A stretch of DNA of 33,798 nt from an uncultured Lachnospiraceae bacterium (GCA_947589125.1 CANPZZ010000010.1:1-33798); one strand, 5' to 3'. Counted from the stretch's first letter, positions 17,115-26,946 are shown. A program made the numbers and translations. The notes: generated from the sequence alone by a model not told the origin.

Positions 17115-19007
17115 ATGGCATATTTATTGAATTATACGCGAGCGCCGGTCAATGAGGTACTGTACGATCCGAAACTGGCCTACAGTATGCATCTGGCGCT
17201 CAGTGAAGATGGAAGCAAATACAGGGCGCTGAACCATAACAGCGGCGTGCTGTTCGCGAAAGCGACAGAGAACGCGGACGGTTCTTTAAATCCGAAGAGT
17301 ATGAAGAATCCGTGGCTTTTCCGGCTGCCGGACGGCAGCTTCGGAGTCGCCGCCGTCCGCACAGGCGGAGACGGGGAGGACGATACGGAGAGCAGAGGAT
17401 GCGTGCTCTGTTTCCGGTCCGACGACCTGTTATGTTATGAGGAGCTGGGGCTTCTGAAGCTGGGAACGGATTATGTGGAGAAGGTGCAGTGCAGCTGCAG
17501 TGCGGATACCGGTGATATTACCGTTATCTGGCAGGAACGGGACGGCGTATGCTGTGTCTCGTCAGTGACGGGAAATGCCTGGCGGCCGTCTGCGGACGGC
17601 GGACTGGTGCTTGGCAGCGTGCCGGAGGTGTGCGAAAACTTCGAGAGCAGTGTTCTTACAGGAGCGTGTGAAAACTCCGCAAACGGTAATAGCGCGGAGA
17701 CGTGCGGAAACCATACACTTGACGGAATCCCGGACATATCCGGGATCGAGGGCGCCATTCCCCACAATGTCCTCGAAATCCCGGAGAATATAGCCGGCCG
17801 CCTGCGGAACAAGCTTCTGACTCCGTATAATACCGGGATCAGATTCCCGGAGACAGTGGAAGTTTCTTCCCCGGAAGCCCTGGAATCGTACCGTTCCACT
17901 GCGCTTTACAGCGACGGTACCTCCGCGTCCAAGCGGATAGACTGGGATCTTACGCAGGTGGATTTCGGGAAAGAAGGCGTCTATTCCATAACAGGCCGGA
18001 TACATCAGGATCATTTCGCGTTCCCGGTGGCGGAGAACCGGGCCGACCCCTGCGTCTGCCGCTGGAAAGGCAAGTACTATTTCATCGCCACCAATGACGC
18101 CGACGGCAACCACACCCTCTACATCCGGGCGGCGGATACGCTTACCGGACTGGTGACGGCGGGGGAGCATCTGCTTCTGGACAGCACGACCTGCCCGGGC
18201 ATCGGCGGCCTTCTGTGGGCGCCGGAGTTCCACGAGATCGGCGGGAGGCTTGCGATCTTCCATGCGGCTACGCCGGGACCATTTTTCTGCGAGGAGAGCC
18301 ATGTGATGATGCTGCGGGAGGGCGGAGACCCTGTCCGCCGCGAAGACTGGTCGGCTCCCAGGCGGGTAGTGAAGGCGGACGGCAGAGATATCTGCGAGGC
18401 CGGCAAAGAGATCACGCTGGACATGACCTGTTTTGAGTGGCAGGGGAAATGGTACGCCGTCTGGTCCCAGAGACAGTTCCTGCCGAAGGACTTGGGCGCG
18501 TGGCTCTATATTGCCGGACTGGATCCGGATGAACCATGGCGGCTCCTGACCGAGCCGGTGATCCTGTCCAAGCCGGAGTATGGCTGGGCCAATAACCACA
18601 CCTTCGTGGACGAGGGACCATTTGCTCTGATAAGGGACGGCAGGCTGTACCTGACATTTTCCAGCGCGGCGGTGGATACTTCCTATGTGGTCGGCCTGCT
18701 GACGCTTAAGGACGGCGGCGATCCCCTGCAGCCGGATAACTGGAGGAAAACCAATTATCCGATCCTGACTTCCAGAAGCGTGGAAGGCGAATTCGGCACC
18801 GGGCATAACGCCTATGTGACTGATGAGGACGGAAATGTATGGAATACCTATCACGCCAGGCCCGGCGTCGACGGAGCACGCAGCAGCGGGATCCGGCGGG
18901 TGCATTTCGGAATCGACGGAGAGCCGGTTCTGGATATGACGGAAGATATGGATGTGGCGGAAGAATTCCGCATGGTACGGACACAGATGATTGTGAAGCG
19001 TATGTAA
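17115..19007 (+). CDS. GH43-type protein, paralog with the same architecture as 15164..16906
   Basis: ADPCVCRWKGKYYFIATND, EITLDMTCFEW, VDEGPFALIRDGRLYLTFSSA; Ig-like YSDGTSASKRIDWDLTQVDFGKEGVYSITGRI. SD aaggaa before ATG 17115; longer start 17079 possible. Confidence 0.8.
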   Translation: MAYLLNYTRAPVNEVLYDPKLAYSMHLALSEDGSKYRALNHNSGVLFAKATENADGSLNPKSMKNPWLFRLPDGSFGVAAVRTGGDGEDDTESRGCVLCFRSDDLLCYEELGLLKLGTDYVEKVQCSCSADTGDITVIWQERDGVCCVSSVTGNAWRPSADGGLVLGSVPEVCENFESSVLTGACENSANGNSAETCGNHTLDGIPDISGIEGAIPHNVLEIPENIAGRLRNKLLTPYNTGIRFPETVEVSSPEALESYRSTALYSDGTSASKRIDWDLTQVDFGKEGVYSITGRIHQDHFAFPVAENRADPCVCRWKGKYYFIATNDADGNHTLYIRAADTLTGLVTAGEHLLLDSTTCPGIGGLLWAPEFHEIGGRLAIFHAATPGPFFCEESHVMMLREGGDPVRREDWSAPRRVVKADGRDICEAGKEITLDMTCFEWQGKWYAVWSQRQFLPKDLGAWLYIAGLDPDEPWRLLTEPVILSKPEYGWANNHTFVDEGPFALIRDGRLYLTFSSAAVDTSYVVGLLTLKDGGDPLQPDNWRKTNYPILTSRSVEGEFGTGHNAYVTDEDGNVWNTYHARPGVDGARSSGIRRVHFGIDGEPVLDMTEDMDVAEEFRMVRTQMIVKRM

Positions 19008-19197
19008 ACGTCGGCAGGGTGCAGTTTGTCTGTTGGGACGGATGAGTATTTATTGTTGAGTGTCCACGTTTCCGTGCGAAAATAAGCCGCAGAAAGAACC
19101 GCCGCAGAACGAATGGCATCGTAATGAGATGCAGAAAGAGCAGCACTGGACGGAAATCATATGGAGTATAAAGTTAAATCTGTAAGGAGACCGAATA

Positions 19198-21533
19198 TGA
19201 GAGACAGAGAAAAAGCAAAACAGAGAGCGCACGAGCTGGTGAGTCAGATGACCCTGGAGGAGAAGGCGTCTCAGCTCAAATTCGACGCGCCGGCGATCCC
19301 GAGGCTTAACGTACCGGCGTACAACTGGTGGAACGAGGCGCTCCACGGCGTGGCGAGGGCCGGCGTGGCCACCAGCTTCCCGCAGGCGGTTGGCATGGCG
19401 GCGTCCTTCGACACGGAACTTCTCAGCGAGGCCGGAAAGGTGGTCGCTGAGGAAGGCAGGGCCAAATATAACGCGGCCAGCAAAAAGGGCGACCGCGATA
19501 TCTATAAGGGGCTGACCTTCTGGTCGCCCAACGTCAACATTTTCCGCGATCCCAGATGGGGACGCGGCCAGGAGACCTACGGGGAGGACCCGTACCTGTC
19601 CGGCGAGCTGGGCAAGGCGTTCGTAAACGGCCTGCAGGGCGACGGGGAGTATCTGTCGGCGGCTGCCTGCGCCAAGCATTTCGCGGTGCATTCCGGGCCG
19701 GAGGCGCTGCGGCATGAATTTGACGCGGAGGTATCCGATAAGGACCTGTATGAGACGTATCTTCCGGCGTTTGAGAAGCTTGTGACCGAGGCCGGGGTAG
19801 AGGCGGTCATGGGCGCTTACAACCGGACCAACGGGGAGCCGTGCTGCGGCAGCAGGACGCTGATTAAGGAGATTCTGCGCGGGAAATGGAATTTCCAGGG
19901 GCATTTTGTCTCGGACTGCTGGGCGATCCGGGATTTCCACACGAGGCATATGGTGACGGCCACGGCGGAGGAATCCGCGGCGCTGGCGCTGAAAAACGGC
20001 TGCGACGTAAACTGCGGAAGTACTTACCTTCATGTCTTAAAGGCATATCAGGATGGACTTGTGACGGAAGAAGAGATCACCGCGGCGGCGGAGAGGCTGT
20101 TTACTACCAGATTCCTGCTGGGGCTTTTCGACGAGACGGAGTATGATAAGATCGGCTATGACCGGATCGAATGCGAAGAGCACCTTGAGATGGCGGATCG
20201 GGCCACGGCGGAGAGCGTGGTGCTTCTGAAGAACGACGGCATCCTTCCGCTTAAGAAGGACCAGTTAAAGGCAATCGCCGTGGTCGGCCCCAATGCCAAC
20301 AGCAGGGCCGCCCTGATCGGGAACTACCATGGAACGTCTTCCAGATATATCACCGTGCTGGAAGGCATCCAGGACGAGGCGGAAGCCGCCGGGATCCGGG
20401 TGTATTATTCCGAGGGCTGCCATCTGTACAAAGATAAGGTGGAGAGCCTGGCGCATCCGCAGGACCGGATCAGCGAGGCGGTCAGCGTGGCGGAACAGAG
20501 CGATGTGGTCATTCTCTGCGTGGGACTTGACGAAACGCTGGAGGGAGAGGAAGGCGATACCGGCAACAGCTACGCTTCCGGCGACAAGAACGACCTTCTG
20601 CTTCCAAAGTCCCAGCGAGAGCTGATCCGGGCGGTGCTTGAGACCGGAAAACCGGCGGTGGTGTTAAATATGACCGGAAGCGCCATGGATCTGCGCTATG
20701 AGCAGGAGCATGCCGGCGCGGTGATGCAGGTCTGGTATCCGGGCGCCCGGGGCGGCAGGACCGTCGCCAGGATTCTGTTTGGGGAACTGTCTCCGTCCGG
20801 AAAGCTGCCGGTCACGTTCTATAACAGCGTGGACGATCTGCCGGCGTTTGAGGATTACTCCATGAAGGGGAGAACTTACCGGTATTTTGAGGGGACGCCC
20901 CTGTATCCCTTCGGGTACGGCCTGACTTACGGCGATGTGTGTGTGGAATCCGTAAGCTGCGGCGGGAAGACATTTTCCGCGGATGCGGAACAGGCCGGCG
21001 ATGTGGCGGAAGCGCGTGCGGACGGCGTATCGGATAAACCGGGGGCCGAGAAAATCGTTGCTGATGTGTCGGGTATGCAGGCAGAAGAAGGCGCAGTGCG
21101 TGCGGACGGCGTATCGGATAAACCGGCGGCTGGGAAAACCGCTGCTGATGTGTCGGGTATGCAGGCAGCGGAAGACGCAGGGAAGGCGGCTGCCGTTCGG
21201 CCGGATGAGGGGGTCTCACTGACCGTTCGGCTAACCAACCGGAGCGCCGTCGCCACACAAGAAGTGGTCCAGGTCTACATAAAGGACACGGAATCCGCGT
21301 TCGCCCCGACAAACGGCAGGCTCTGCGCATTTGCGCGCGTATTCCTGGAAGGCGGCGAGAGCAGGGATGTGGAGATTCAGCTGGATAAAGACGCATTTAC
21401 CATTGTGGACGAAAGCGGCACGCGCAGGCAGGACGGGCATAGCTTCCTGGTAAGCGCGGGTCTTGGCCAGCCGGACGGCCGCACAAAGGAACTGACCGGG
21501 AAGCCGCCGGTCGTGTTCCGGCTGCAAAGGTAA
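19198..21533 (+). CDS. Glycoside hydrolase family 3 (beta-xylosidase/beta-glucosidase type)
   Basis: NWWNEALHGVARAG, GRGQETYGEDPYLSGEL, CAKHFAVHSGPE, nucleophile region VSDCWAIRDFH, GH3-C and FnIII-like ends. aaggag before ATG 19198 (ORF also open from 19161). Confidence 0.92.
21015..21182 (+). repeat. 84-bp (28-aa) in-frame tandem repeat, about 2 copies, inside the GH3 gene
   Basis: cgtgcggacggcgtatcggataaacc at 21015 and 21099; translated ADGVSDKPGAEKIVADVSGMQAEEGAVR / ADGVSDKPAAGKTAADVSGMQAAEDAGK. Confidence 0.9.
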
Positions 21534-21545
21534 AAGTATTTTTCA

Positions 21546-21598
21546 TAAGGGACGCGCAGGACGTCCGGTTCGCAGCCGGCGTGTGCGCGCCCTTTTTC
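21546..21598 (+). terminator. Rho-independent terminator after the GH3 gene
   Basis: AAGGGaCGCGCA...CCGGttcgcagCCGG...TGCGCGcCCTTTTT. Confidence 0.7.
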
Positions 21599-21738
21599 TG
21601 CTCTGCCGGCGCGTAAGAATGCACGGTCACCCATTTTCCTGCGGCCGGAAAAAAATTTGTAATTCTTCTTGTGGCGGCACAGGCAGATGTGATAGTATAG
21701 AGAAAGAATACGAGTTATCATCAGGAGGGTGAACGGTT

Positions 21739-22983
21739 ATGGGAAATACACAGAAGTATCAGATCGGCACGGATGAGAACCGCGCGTTTCTGAAAGAGGT
21801 CGGGGAGGGGATCCTTCGGTTCGGGAAGAGATTTCCTTCGCCCGGAGGCTCATCCTATTATCTTGGAGACGACGGAACGCCCTGGACGGACAGGCCCAGG
21901 GAGACCTGGATCACGTCCCGCATGGTCCATGTGTACAGCATCGGCCATATGATGGGCTATGAGGGCTGCGGGGAGCTGGCGGACCAGGGACTTAAGGGTC
22001 TTATGGGAGAACTGCACGACGACGCGAACGGCGGCTGGTACGCGGGACTTAAGGCGGACGGCGGCCATCTTCCGACCAAACAGTGCTACGCCCACGCGTT
22101 CGTGATCCTGGCGGCCACTTCTGCGCTGCTGGCCGGACGGGAAGGAGCGGAAGAGCTTCTGGAGAACGCGTGTAAGCTGTATGACGAGAAGTTCTGGAAC
22201 GAGGACGAGGGCTTGTCCTGCGATACCTGGAACACGGAATTCACGGAGCTTGACAGTTACCGCGGGCTCAATGCCAATATGCATACGGTAGAGGCGTTCC
22301 TGGCGGCGGCCGACGCGGCGGGAGATGAGAAGTACCGAGTCCGCGCGGGCAGGATTATCGATCATGTGCTTGTCTGGGCGAAGCAGAACGACTGGCGGCT
22401 GCCGGAGCATTTCTCCAGCAGCTGGGTCGCGGATCTGGAATGCAATAAGGAGAAGCCGGACGATCCGTTCAAGCCCTACGGCGCGACGCCGGGACACGGC
22501 ATCGAGTGGGCGAGACTGATCACCCAGTGGGCGGTATCCACCTACGGAGCGGATTCGGAGAAGAGCGTCTCCTATCTGGAGGCGGCGAAGAAGCTGTACC
22601 GCAGGGCTGTCTCCGACGCCTGGAACTGCGACGGTGCGCCGGGCATCGTCTATACGACGGACTGGAACGGCAACGCGGTGGTTCACGACCGGATGCACTG
22701 GACGCTGGCGGAAGCCATCAATACCTCCGCGGCCCTTTACCGGGTCACCAGCGGAGAAGAATACGCTGAGGATTACGCGGCGTTTATGGAATATCTGGAC
22801 ACGACGGTTCTGGATCATGTCAATGGTTCCTGGTTCCATCAGCTGGATGAGAAGAACCATCTCATGGGAACCGTGTGGCCCGGCAAATCGGACCTGTACC
22901 ACGCGTTCCAGGCTACGCTGATCCCCTACAACGGGCAGATCGGCGTGTCGATCGCGGCGGCGGTGAAGAACGCCGGCAGATAA
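21739..22983 (+). CDS. N-acylglucosamine 2-epimerase superfamily, YihS-type aldose-ketose isomerase (mannose/sulfoquinovose isomerase-like)
   Basis: TWITSRMVHVYSIGHMMG, GGWYAGL, LNANMHTVEAFLAAAD, ATPGHGIEWARLI, KSDLYHAFQ resemble YihS-type motifs; SD aggaggg. Confidence 0.8.
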   Translation: MGNTQKYQIGTDENRAFLKEVGEGILRFGKRFPSPGGSSYYLGDDGTPWTDRPRETWITSRMVHVYSIGHMMGYEGCGELADQGLKGLMGELHDDANGGWYAGLKADGGHLPTKQCYAHAFVILAATSALLAGREGAEELLENACKLYDEKFWNEDEGLSCDTWNTEFTELDSYRGLNANMHTVEAFLAAADAAGDEKYRVRAGRIIDHVLVWAKQNDWRLPEHFSSSWVADLECNKEKPDDPFKPYGATPGHGIEWARLITQWAVSTYGADSEKSVSYLEAAKKLYRRAVSDAWNCDGAPGIVYTTDWNGNAVVHDRMHWTLAEAINTSAALYRVTSGEEYAEDYAAFMEYLDTTVLDHVNGSWFHQLDEKNHLMGTVWPGKSDLYHAFQATLIPYNGQIGVSIAAAVKNAGR

Positions 22984-23243
22984 ATTTGCCGCGGCTTACT
23001 TCTAAGGAGGTACGGTTCCGGCAGAGCAGCCGGGAACCAGATATGCGGTGGGAAAAGGATGGACGAAACCGGCAGCGACGATGAAGCCATCAAAAATCGA
23101 AATCAGAAAGCAGACACAGAGCGGGTGGTTCCGCGGCCTGAGAGGGCTGCGGCATCACCTGCGGTTTTTATGTCGGCTCTTTTTGCATTATTTTCCATGA
23201 CGGCCTCATAGGATTGGTATGAAAATGTTTTTGCGAGGGATCC

Positions 23244-24980
23244 ATGCAGGATCAGAAACTGGAAAATCTGCTGAACCTGGCTCTTGAAGCCACCGAAGAG
23301 GAACGGGCACGTTCGGAGGACCTGGGAGTAGGCTACGACCGCGCGGAACGAACCTGGGAGCTGATCGTGAAGCACAGCGGGCCTCTTGACGGGATGCTCT
23401 CGGAACTTCGCGGGGCCGGTGTTAAGATAGAGGCGGTGACGCTTCTCAACAATTATTCGATCCTGACGGTGCCGGAAAATATGGTGGAGAGAATTTCGGA
23501 ATATCCCCAGGTCGAATATGTGGAGAAACCGAAACGGCTGTATTTTGCCGTTGACCGGGCCAGGTCCGCGTCCTGCATTTCTCCGGTGCAGATTGCGGGC
23601 AGCAGTTACGTGCCGGATCTGACGGGGCGGGGCGTGCTGGTGGCTGTTCTTGATTCCGGCATCGATTATTTCCACGAGGATTTCCGAAATGAGGACGGAA
23701 GCACCAGGATCGCGTTTTTGTGGGACCAGGCGCTTGGGAAGGTATTTACGCGGGAGGAGATCAACGAGGCGCTGAGGACAGAGAACCGTCAGGAGGCGAA
23801 ACATCTGGTGCCGTCGGCGGATGAAAGCGGCCACGGGACGGCGGTGGCCGGAATCGCGGCGGGAAACGGCCGGGAGAGCGGCGGGAAATACCGCGGCGTG
23901 GCCTATGAGAGCGAGCTTCTGGTGGTAAAGCTTGGCGTGCCGTCCCCGCTGGGGTTCCCGTGGACTACGGAACTGATGCGGGGACTGGACTATGTGGTCC
24001 GGTACGCGGCGGCCGCGGCAAAGCCTCTGGCTGTAAATCTCAGCTTCGGCAATACCTACGGTTCCCACGACGGGACCAGCCTTCTGGAAACGTATATTGA
24101 CGGAATCGCGTCCTACGGCCGGTCGTCCATCGTGATCGGCACCGGCAATGAAGGTGCGGGAGGCGGTCATATTTCCGGAATGCTGACGGAACGAAATCCC
24201 ATGGATGTGGAGCTGTCGGTGTCGGATTATGAGACGGGTCTGAACGTCCAGCTCTGGAAGGAGTATGTGGATGAACTGCGCATTACCCTGGTCATGCCGG
24301 ACGGCGTGGAGCTGGGACCGCTGCCGGCGGTGACGGGGACGCAGACGCTGGATCATGGGAATACCCGGATCCTGGTCTATTACGGAGAGCCGGGGCCGTA
24401 CAGCGCCGCGCAGGAGATCTATTTCGACATCATGCCGCTGCGGGGAGAATATCTGACCGGCGGCATCTGGAAATTCCGCCTGACGCCGGTGCGTATCATA
24501 AGGGGAAGATATGATCTCTGGCTGCCTTCCTCCGCGGTTCTGAACAGGGCCACCGGATTTTTGGGGGCGACGCCGGATACGACGCTGACGATTCCGTCCA
24601 CAGCGCGGGCGGCGGTCTCCGTGGGGGCTTATAACGGTTTTTATCAGACTTACGCGGATTTCTCGGGGCGTGGATTTACAAGGATTACCGACCAGGTAAA
24701 GCCGGAGCTGGCGGCGCCGGGCGTGGGTATTATGGCGCCGAAGGCCGGCGGCGGTTATGAGTCGGTGACGGGAACCTCTTTCGCGGCGCCCATGGTGAGC
24801 GGAAGCGCGGCGCTTCTGATGCAGTGGGGGATCGTGGACGGGAACGACGCCTTTCTCTACGGCGAGAAGCTGAAGGCGTACCTGATCCGGGGAGCCAGAC
24901 AGCTCCCGGGCTATCCTTCCTGGCCGAATCCCCAGCTGGGGTGGGGAGTATTATGCGTGCGTGACAGCCTGCCGGTGTAA
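23244..24980 (+). CDS. S8 family (subtilisin-like, Csp-type) serine peptidase
   Basis: Intact Asp/His/Ser motifs: VLDSGIDYFHEDF, DESGHGTAVAGIAAG, GTSFAAPMVSGSAAL. Confidence 0.9.
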   Translation: MQDQKLENLLNLALEATEEERARSEDLGVGYDRAERTWELIVKHSGPLDGMLSELRGAGVKIEAVTLLNNYSILTVPENMVERISEYPQVEYVEKPKRLYFAVDRARSASCISPVQIAGSSYVPDLTGRGVLVAVLDSGIDYFHEDFRNEDGSTRIAFLWDQALGKVFTREEINEALRTENRQEAKHLVPSADESGHGTAVAGIAAGNGRESGGKYRGVAYESELLVVKLGVPSPLGFPWTTELMRGLDYVVRYAAAAAKPLAVNLSFGNTYGSHDGTSLLETYIDGIASYGRSSIVIGTGNEGAGGGHISGMLTERNPMDVELSVSDYETGLNVQLWKEYVDELRITLVMPDGVELGPLPAVTGTQTLDHGNTRILVYYGEPGPYSAAQEIYFDIMPLRGEYLTGGIWKFRLTPVRIIRGRYDLWLPSSAVLNRATGFLGATPDTTLTIPSTARAAVSVGAYNGFYQTYADFSGRGFTRITDQVKPELAAPGVGIMAPKAGGGYESVTGTSFAAPMVSGSAALLMQWGIVDGNDAFLYGEKLKAYLIRGARQLPGYPSWPNPQLGWGVLCVRDSLPV

Positions 24981-25059
24981 ATGCCTGCCGGGCTGTCCGG
25001 ACAGCTTTGAGGCATCGCGGCCGGAGAGATTTCTGCAGGGACGGCACACATTTAAGAAT

Positions 25060-25073
25060 CGAACAAATGTTCG
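25060..25073 (+). promoter_or_regulatory. LexA/DinR-like SOS box CGAACAAATGTTCG
   Basis: Matches Gram-positive DinR consensus CGAACRNRYGTTYC except at the last base(s); 9 bp upstream of a predicted -35. Confidence 0.7.
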
Positions 25074-25082
25074 AAAACCGGA

Positions 25083-25111
25083 TTGCTATTTTGGGGGAAA
25101 TATGGTATAAT
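25083..25111 (+). promoter_or_regulatory. Sigma-A-type promoter TTGCTA-17 bp-TATAAT
   Basis: -35 TTGCTA at 25083-25088, -10 TATAAT at 25106-25111, spacer 17 bp. Confidence 0.7.
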
Positions 25112-25116
25112 CTCGA

Positions 25117-25207
25117 CAGAGATTATACCGCGCCGGTTCGGTGTCCGAACGAAGTGAGGACAAAACACCGAAGCGAACCGTGCGCATCCCCCGGAGGGAG
25201 CATGTCC
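25117..25207 (+). ncRNA. Copy 2 of the structured intergenic repeat element (candidate), in the leader of the glycosylase gene
   Basis: cagagattataccgcgccggttcggtgtccgaacgaagtgaggacaaaacaccgaagcgaaccgtgcgcatcccccggagg...atgtcc; stem GGTTCGGTGT/ACACC..GAACC. Confidence 0.5.
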
Positions 25208-25258
25208 GGAGGACATGGTATAATAATAGTATCGAGATTGCGGAAGGAGGCGGCAGTT

Positions 25259-25777
25259 ATGGCGGAGCGCACCCACCAGATACATTTGTATGAACCGGTG
25301 TACGATGAGCGGTCAAGGATCCTGATCCTGGGAACATTCCCGTCGGTAAAGTCCCGGGAGAACGGATTTTTCTACGGCCACCCGCAGAACCGGTTCTGGA
25401 AAGTACTGGCGGCGGTGACCGGAAAGGCGGTTCCTCAGACAATCAGTGAGAAGAAGACGCTTCTTCTGGACAGCCGCATCGCTTTGTGGGATGTGATCGC
25501 TTCCTGCGATATTGCCGGCTCCAGCGACGCCAGCATTACGAATGTGGTGCCTTCAGATATCGGAAGGATCCTGTCCGAAAGCGCTGTTGAGAGGATCTAT
25601 GCGAACGGATCGACGGCAAAGCGGCTTTACGATATGTACCAGAAGAAGCAGTGCGGAAGGGATATCATTCTCCTGCCGTCCACCAGCCCGGCCAACGCGT
25701 CCTGGACCTTTGAGCGGCTTGCCGGCCGGTGGGCACAACTGCTGGATCTCGGCAGTCTGCCCATGGAGGGGGAATGA
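25259..25777 (+). CDS. DNA-deoxyinosine glycosylase / uracil-DNA glycosylase superfamily
   Basis: ILILGTFPSVKSRENGFFYGHPQNRFWKVL, LPSTSPANASWT; SD ggaagga before ATG 25259. Confidence 0.85.
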   Translation: MAERTHQIHLYEPVYDERSRILILGTFPSVKSRENGFFYGHPQNRFWKVLAAVTGKAVPQTISEKKTLLLDSRIALWDVIASCDIAGSSDASITNVVPSDIGRILSESAVERIYANGSTAKRLYDMYQKKQCGRDIILLPSTSPANASWTFERLAGRWAQLLDLGSLPMEGE

Positions 25778-25858
25778 TTATGGTGCGGAAAAGATTCGGA
25801 TTCTTCAGCAAATTTTAATATATTTTGTGTGGAAATAGATGCGTTATAGAGAAAATTA

Positions 25859-25867
25859 TGTTATAAT
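25859..25867 (+). promoter_or_regulatory. Extended -10 promoter element TGTTATAAT upstream of dgt
   Basis: TG-N-TATAAT in an AT-rich stretch upstream of the dgt-dnaG-rpoD cluster; no strong -35. Confidence 0.5.
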
Positions 25868-25938
25868 ATCTATGTATGCGTTTTTGTCAGTCGTAAAATA
25901 CAGGAATGGAAAATATACATAGAACAGGGGGTGCCGGC

Positions 25939-26946
25939 ATGTCAGCCAGAGAGATGCTTGAGAAGATGGAAGCGGAGTATCTGAGTCCCTATGCGGCCCT
26001 GAGTCAGAATACCCAGGGGAGGGACCGGCAGGAGCCGCTGTGCGATATGCGGCCGGAGTACCAGAGGGACCGGGACAGGATCCTGCACTGCAAGTCCTTT
26101 CGCAGACTGAAGCATAAGACACAGGTGTTTCTGGCGCCGGAGGGAGACCATTACCGTACGCGCCTGACCCATACGCTGGAGGTGTCGCAGATCGCCAGAA
26201 CGATCGCCAAGACCCTGCGGCTGAACGAGAGCCTGACGGAAGCCATCGCCCTGGGCCATGACCTTGGGCATACGCCCTTCGGACATTCCGGGGAGTATGT
26301 TCTGAATCAGATCTGTGAGGACGGGTTCGTCCATGCGGTTCAGAGCGTCCGTGTGGTGGAAGTGCTGGAGAAGGACGGCATGGGACTGAACCTGACGAAG
26401 GAAGTGCGGGACGGGATACTGAATCACCGCACATCGGGAAGGCCTTCTACGCTGGAAGGCTGTATCGTGCGGCTTTCCGACAAGATCGCCTATATTAACC
26501 ATGACATCGACGACGCCATCCGGGCGAAGATCTTCCGGGAGACGGATCTTCCGCGGGAGTATACGGAGATCCTGGGTTCCAGCGTACGGGACCGTCTGAA
26601 TAACATGATCCACGATGTGATCGCCCAGAGCATGGACAAGCCGGCGATCCTTATGTCGCGGGATGTGGAGAAGGCGATGAAGGGTCTGCGCGTCTGGATG
26701 TTTGCCAATGTCTACAGCGGAAGCGTGGCCAAGAGCGAGGAGAAGAAGGCCCAGCAGCTGATCGAGACGCTTTACAAATATTACATCGAACACACAGACG
26801 AACTGCCGGAGGAATACCAGCGTCTGATGAGTGAGCGCGGGGAGAAGAAATCCCGGGTGGTCTGTGATTATATCGCGGGTATGAGCGACAGTTATGCCAT
26901 TGACCGTTTTGAGGAGCTGTTTGTTCCGAAGGCCTGGAAGGCCTAG
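25939..26946 (+). CDS. dgt: Deoxyguanosinetriphosphate triphosphohydrolase-like HD protein
   Basis: HCKSFRRLKHKTQVF, RTRLTHTLEVSQIARTIA, ALGHDLGHTPFGHSGE; location upstream of dnaG. Confidence 0.93.
   Translation: MSAREMLEKMEAEYLSPYAALSQNTQGRDRQEPLCDMRPEYQRDRDRILHCKSFRRLKHKTQVFLAPEGDHYRTRLTHTLEVSQIARTIAKTLRLNESLTEAIALGHDLGHTPFGHSGEYVLNQICEDGFVHAVQSVRVVEVLEKDGMGLNLTKEVRDGILNHRTSGRPSTLEGCIVRLSDKIAYINHDIDDAIRAKIFRETDLPREYTEILGSSVRDRLNNMIHDVIAQSMDKPAILMSRDVEKAMKGLRVWMFANVYSGSVAKSEEKKAQQLIETLYKYYIEHTDELPEEYQRLMSERGEKKSRVVCDYIAGMSDSYAIDRFEELFVPKAWKA

Noticed and set aside
17562-18905. 447-aa minus-strand ORF antisense to the second GH43 gene
   Set aside because: Same shadow-ORF pattern; the plus strand encodes a clear GH43 protein.
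23131-23166. Possible terminator hairpin CCGCGGCC...GGGCTGCGG before gttttta
   Set aside because: Imperfect stem and intervening sequence before the T run; too weak to list as a feature.
23103-24356. 417-aa minus-strand ORF antisense to the S8 peptidase
   Set aside because: Shadow ORF; the plus strand has an intact catalytic triad.
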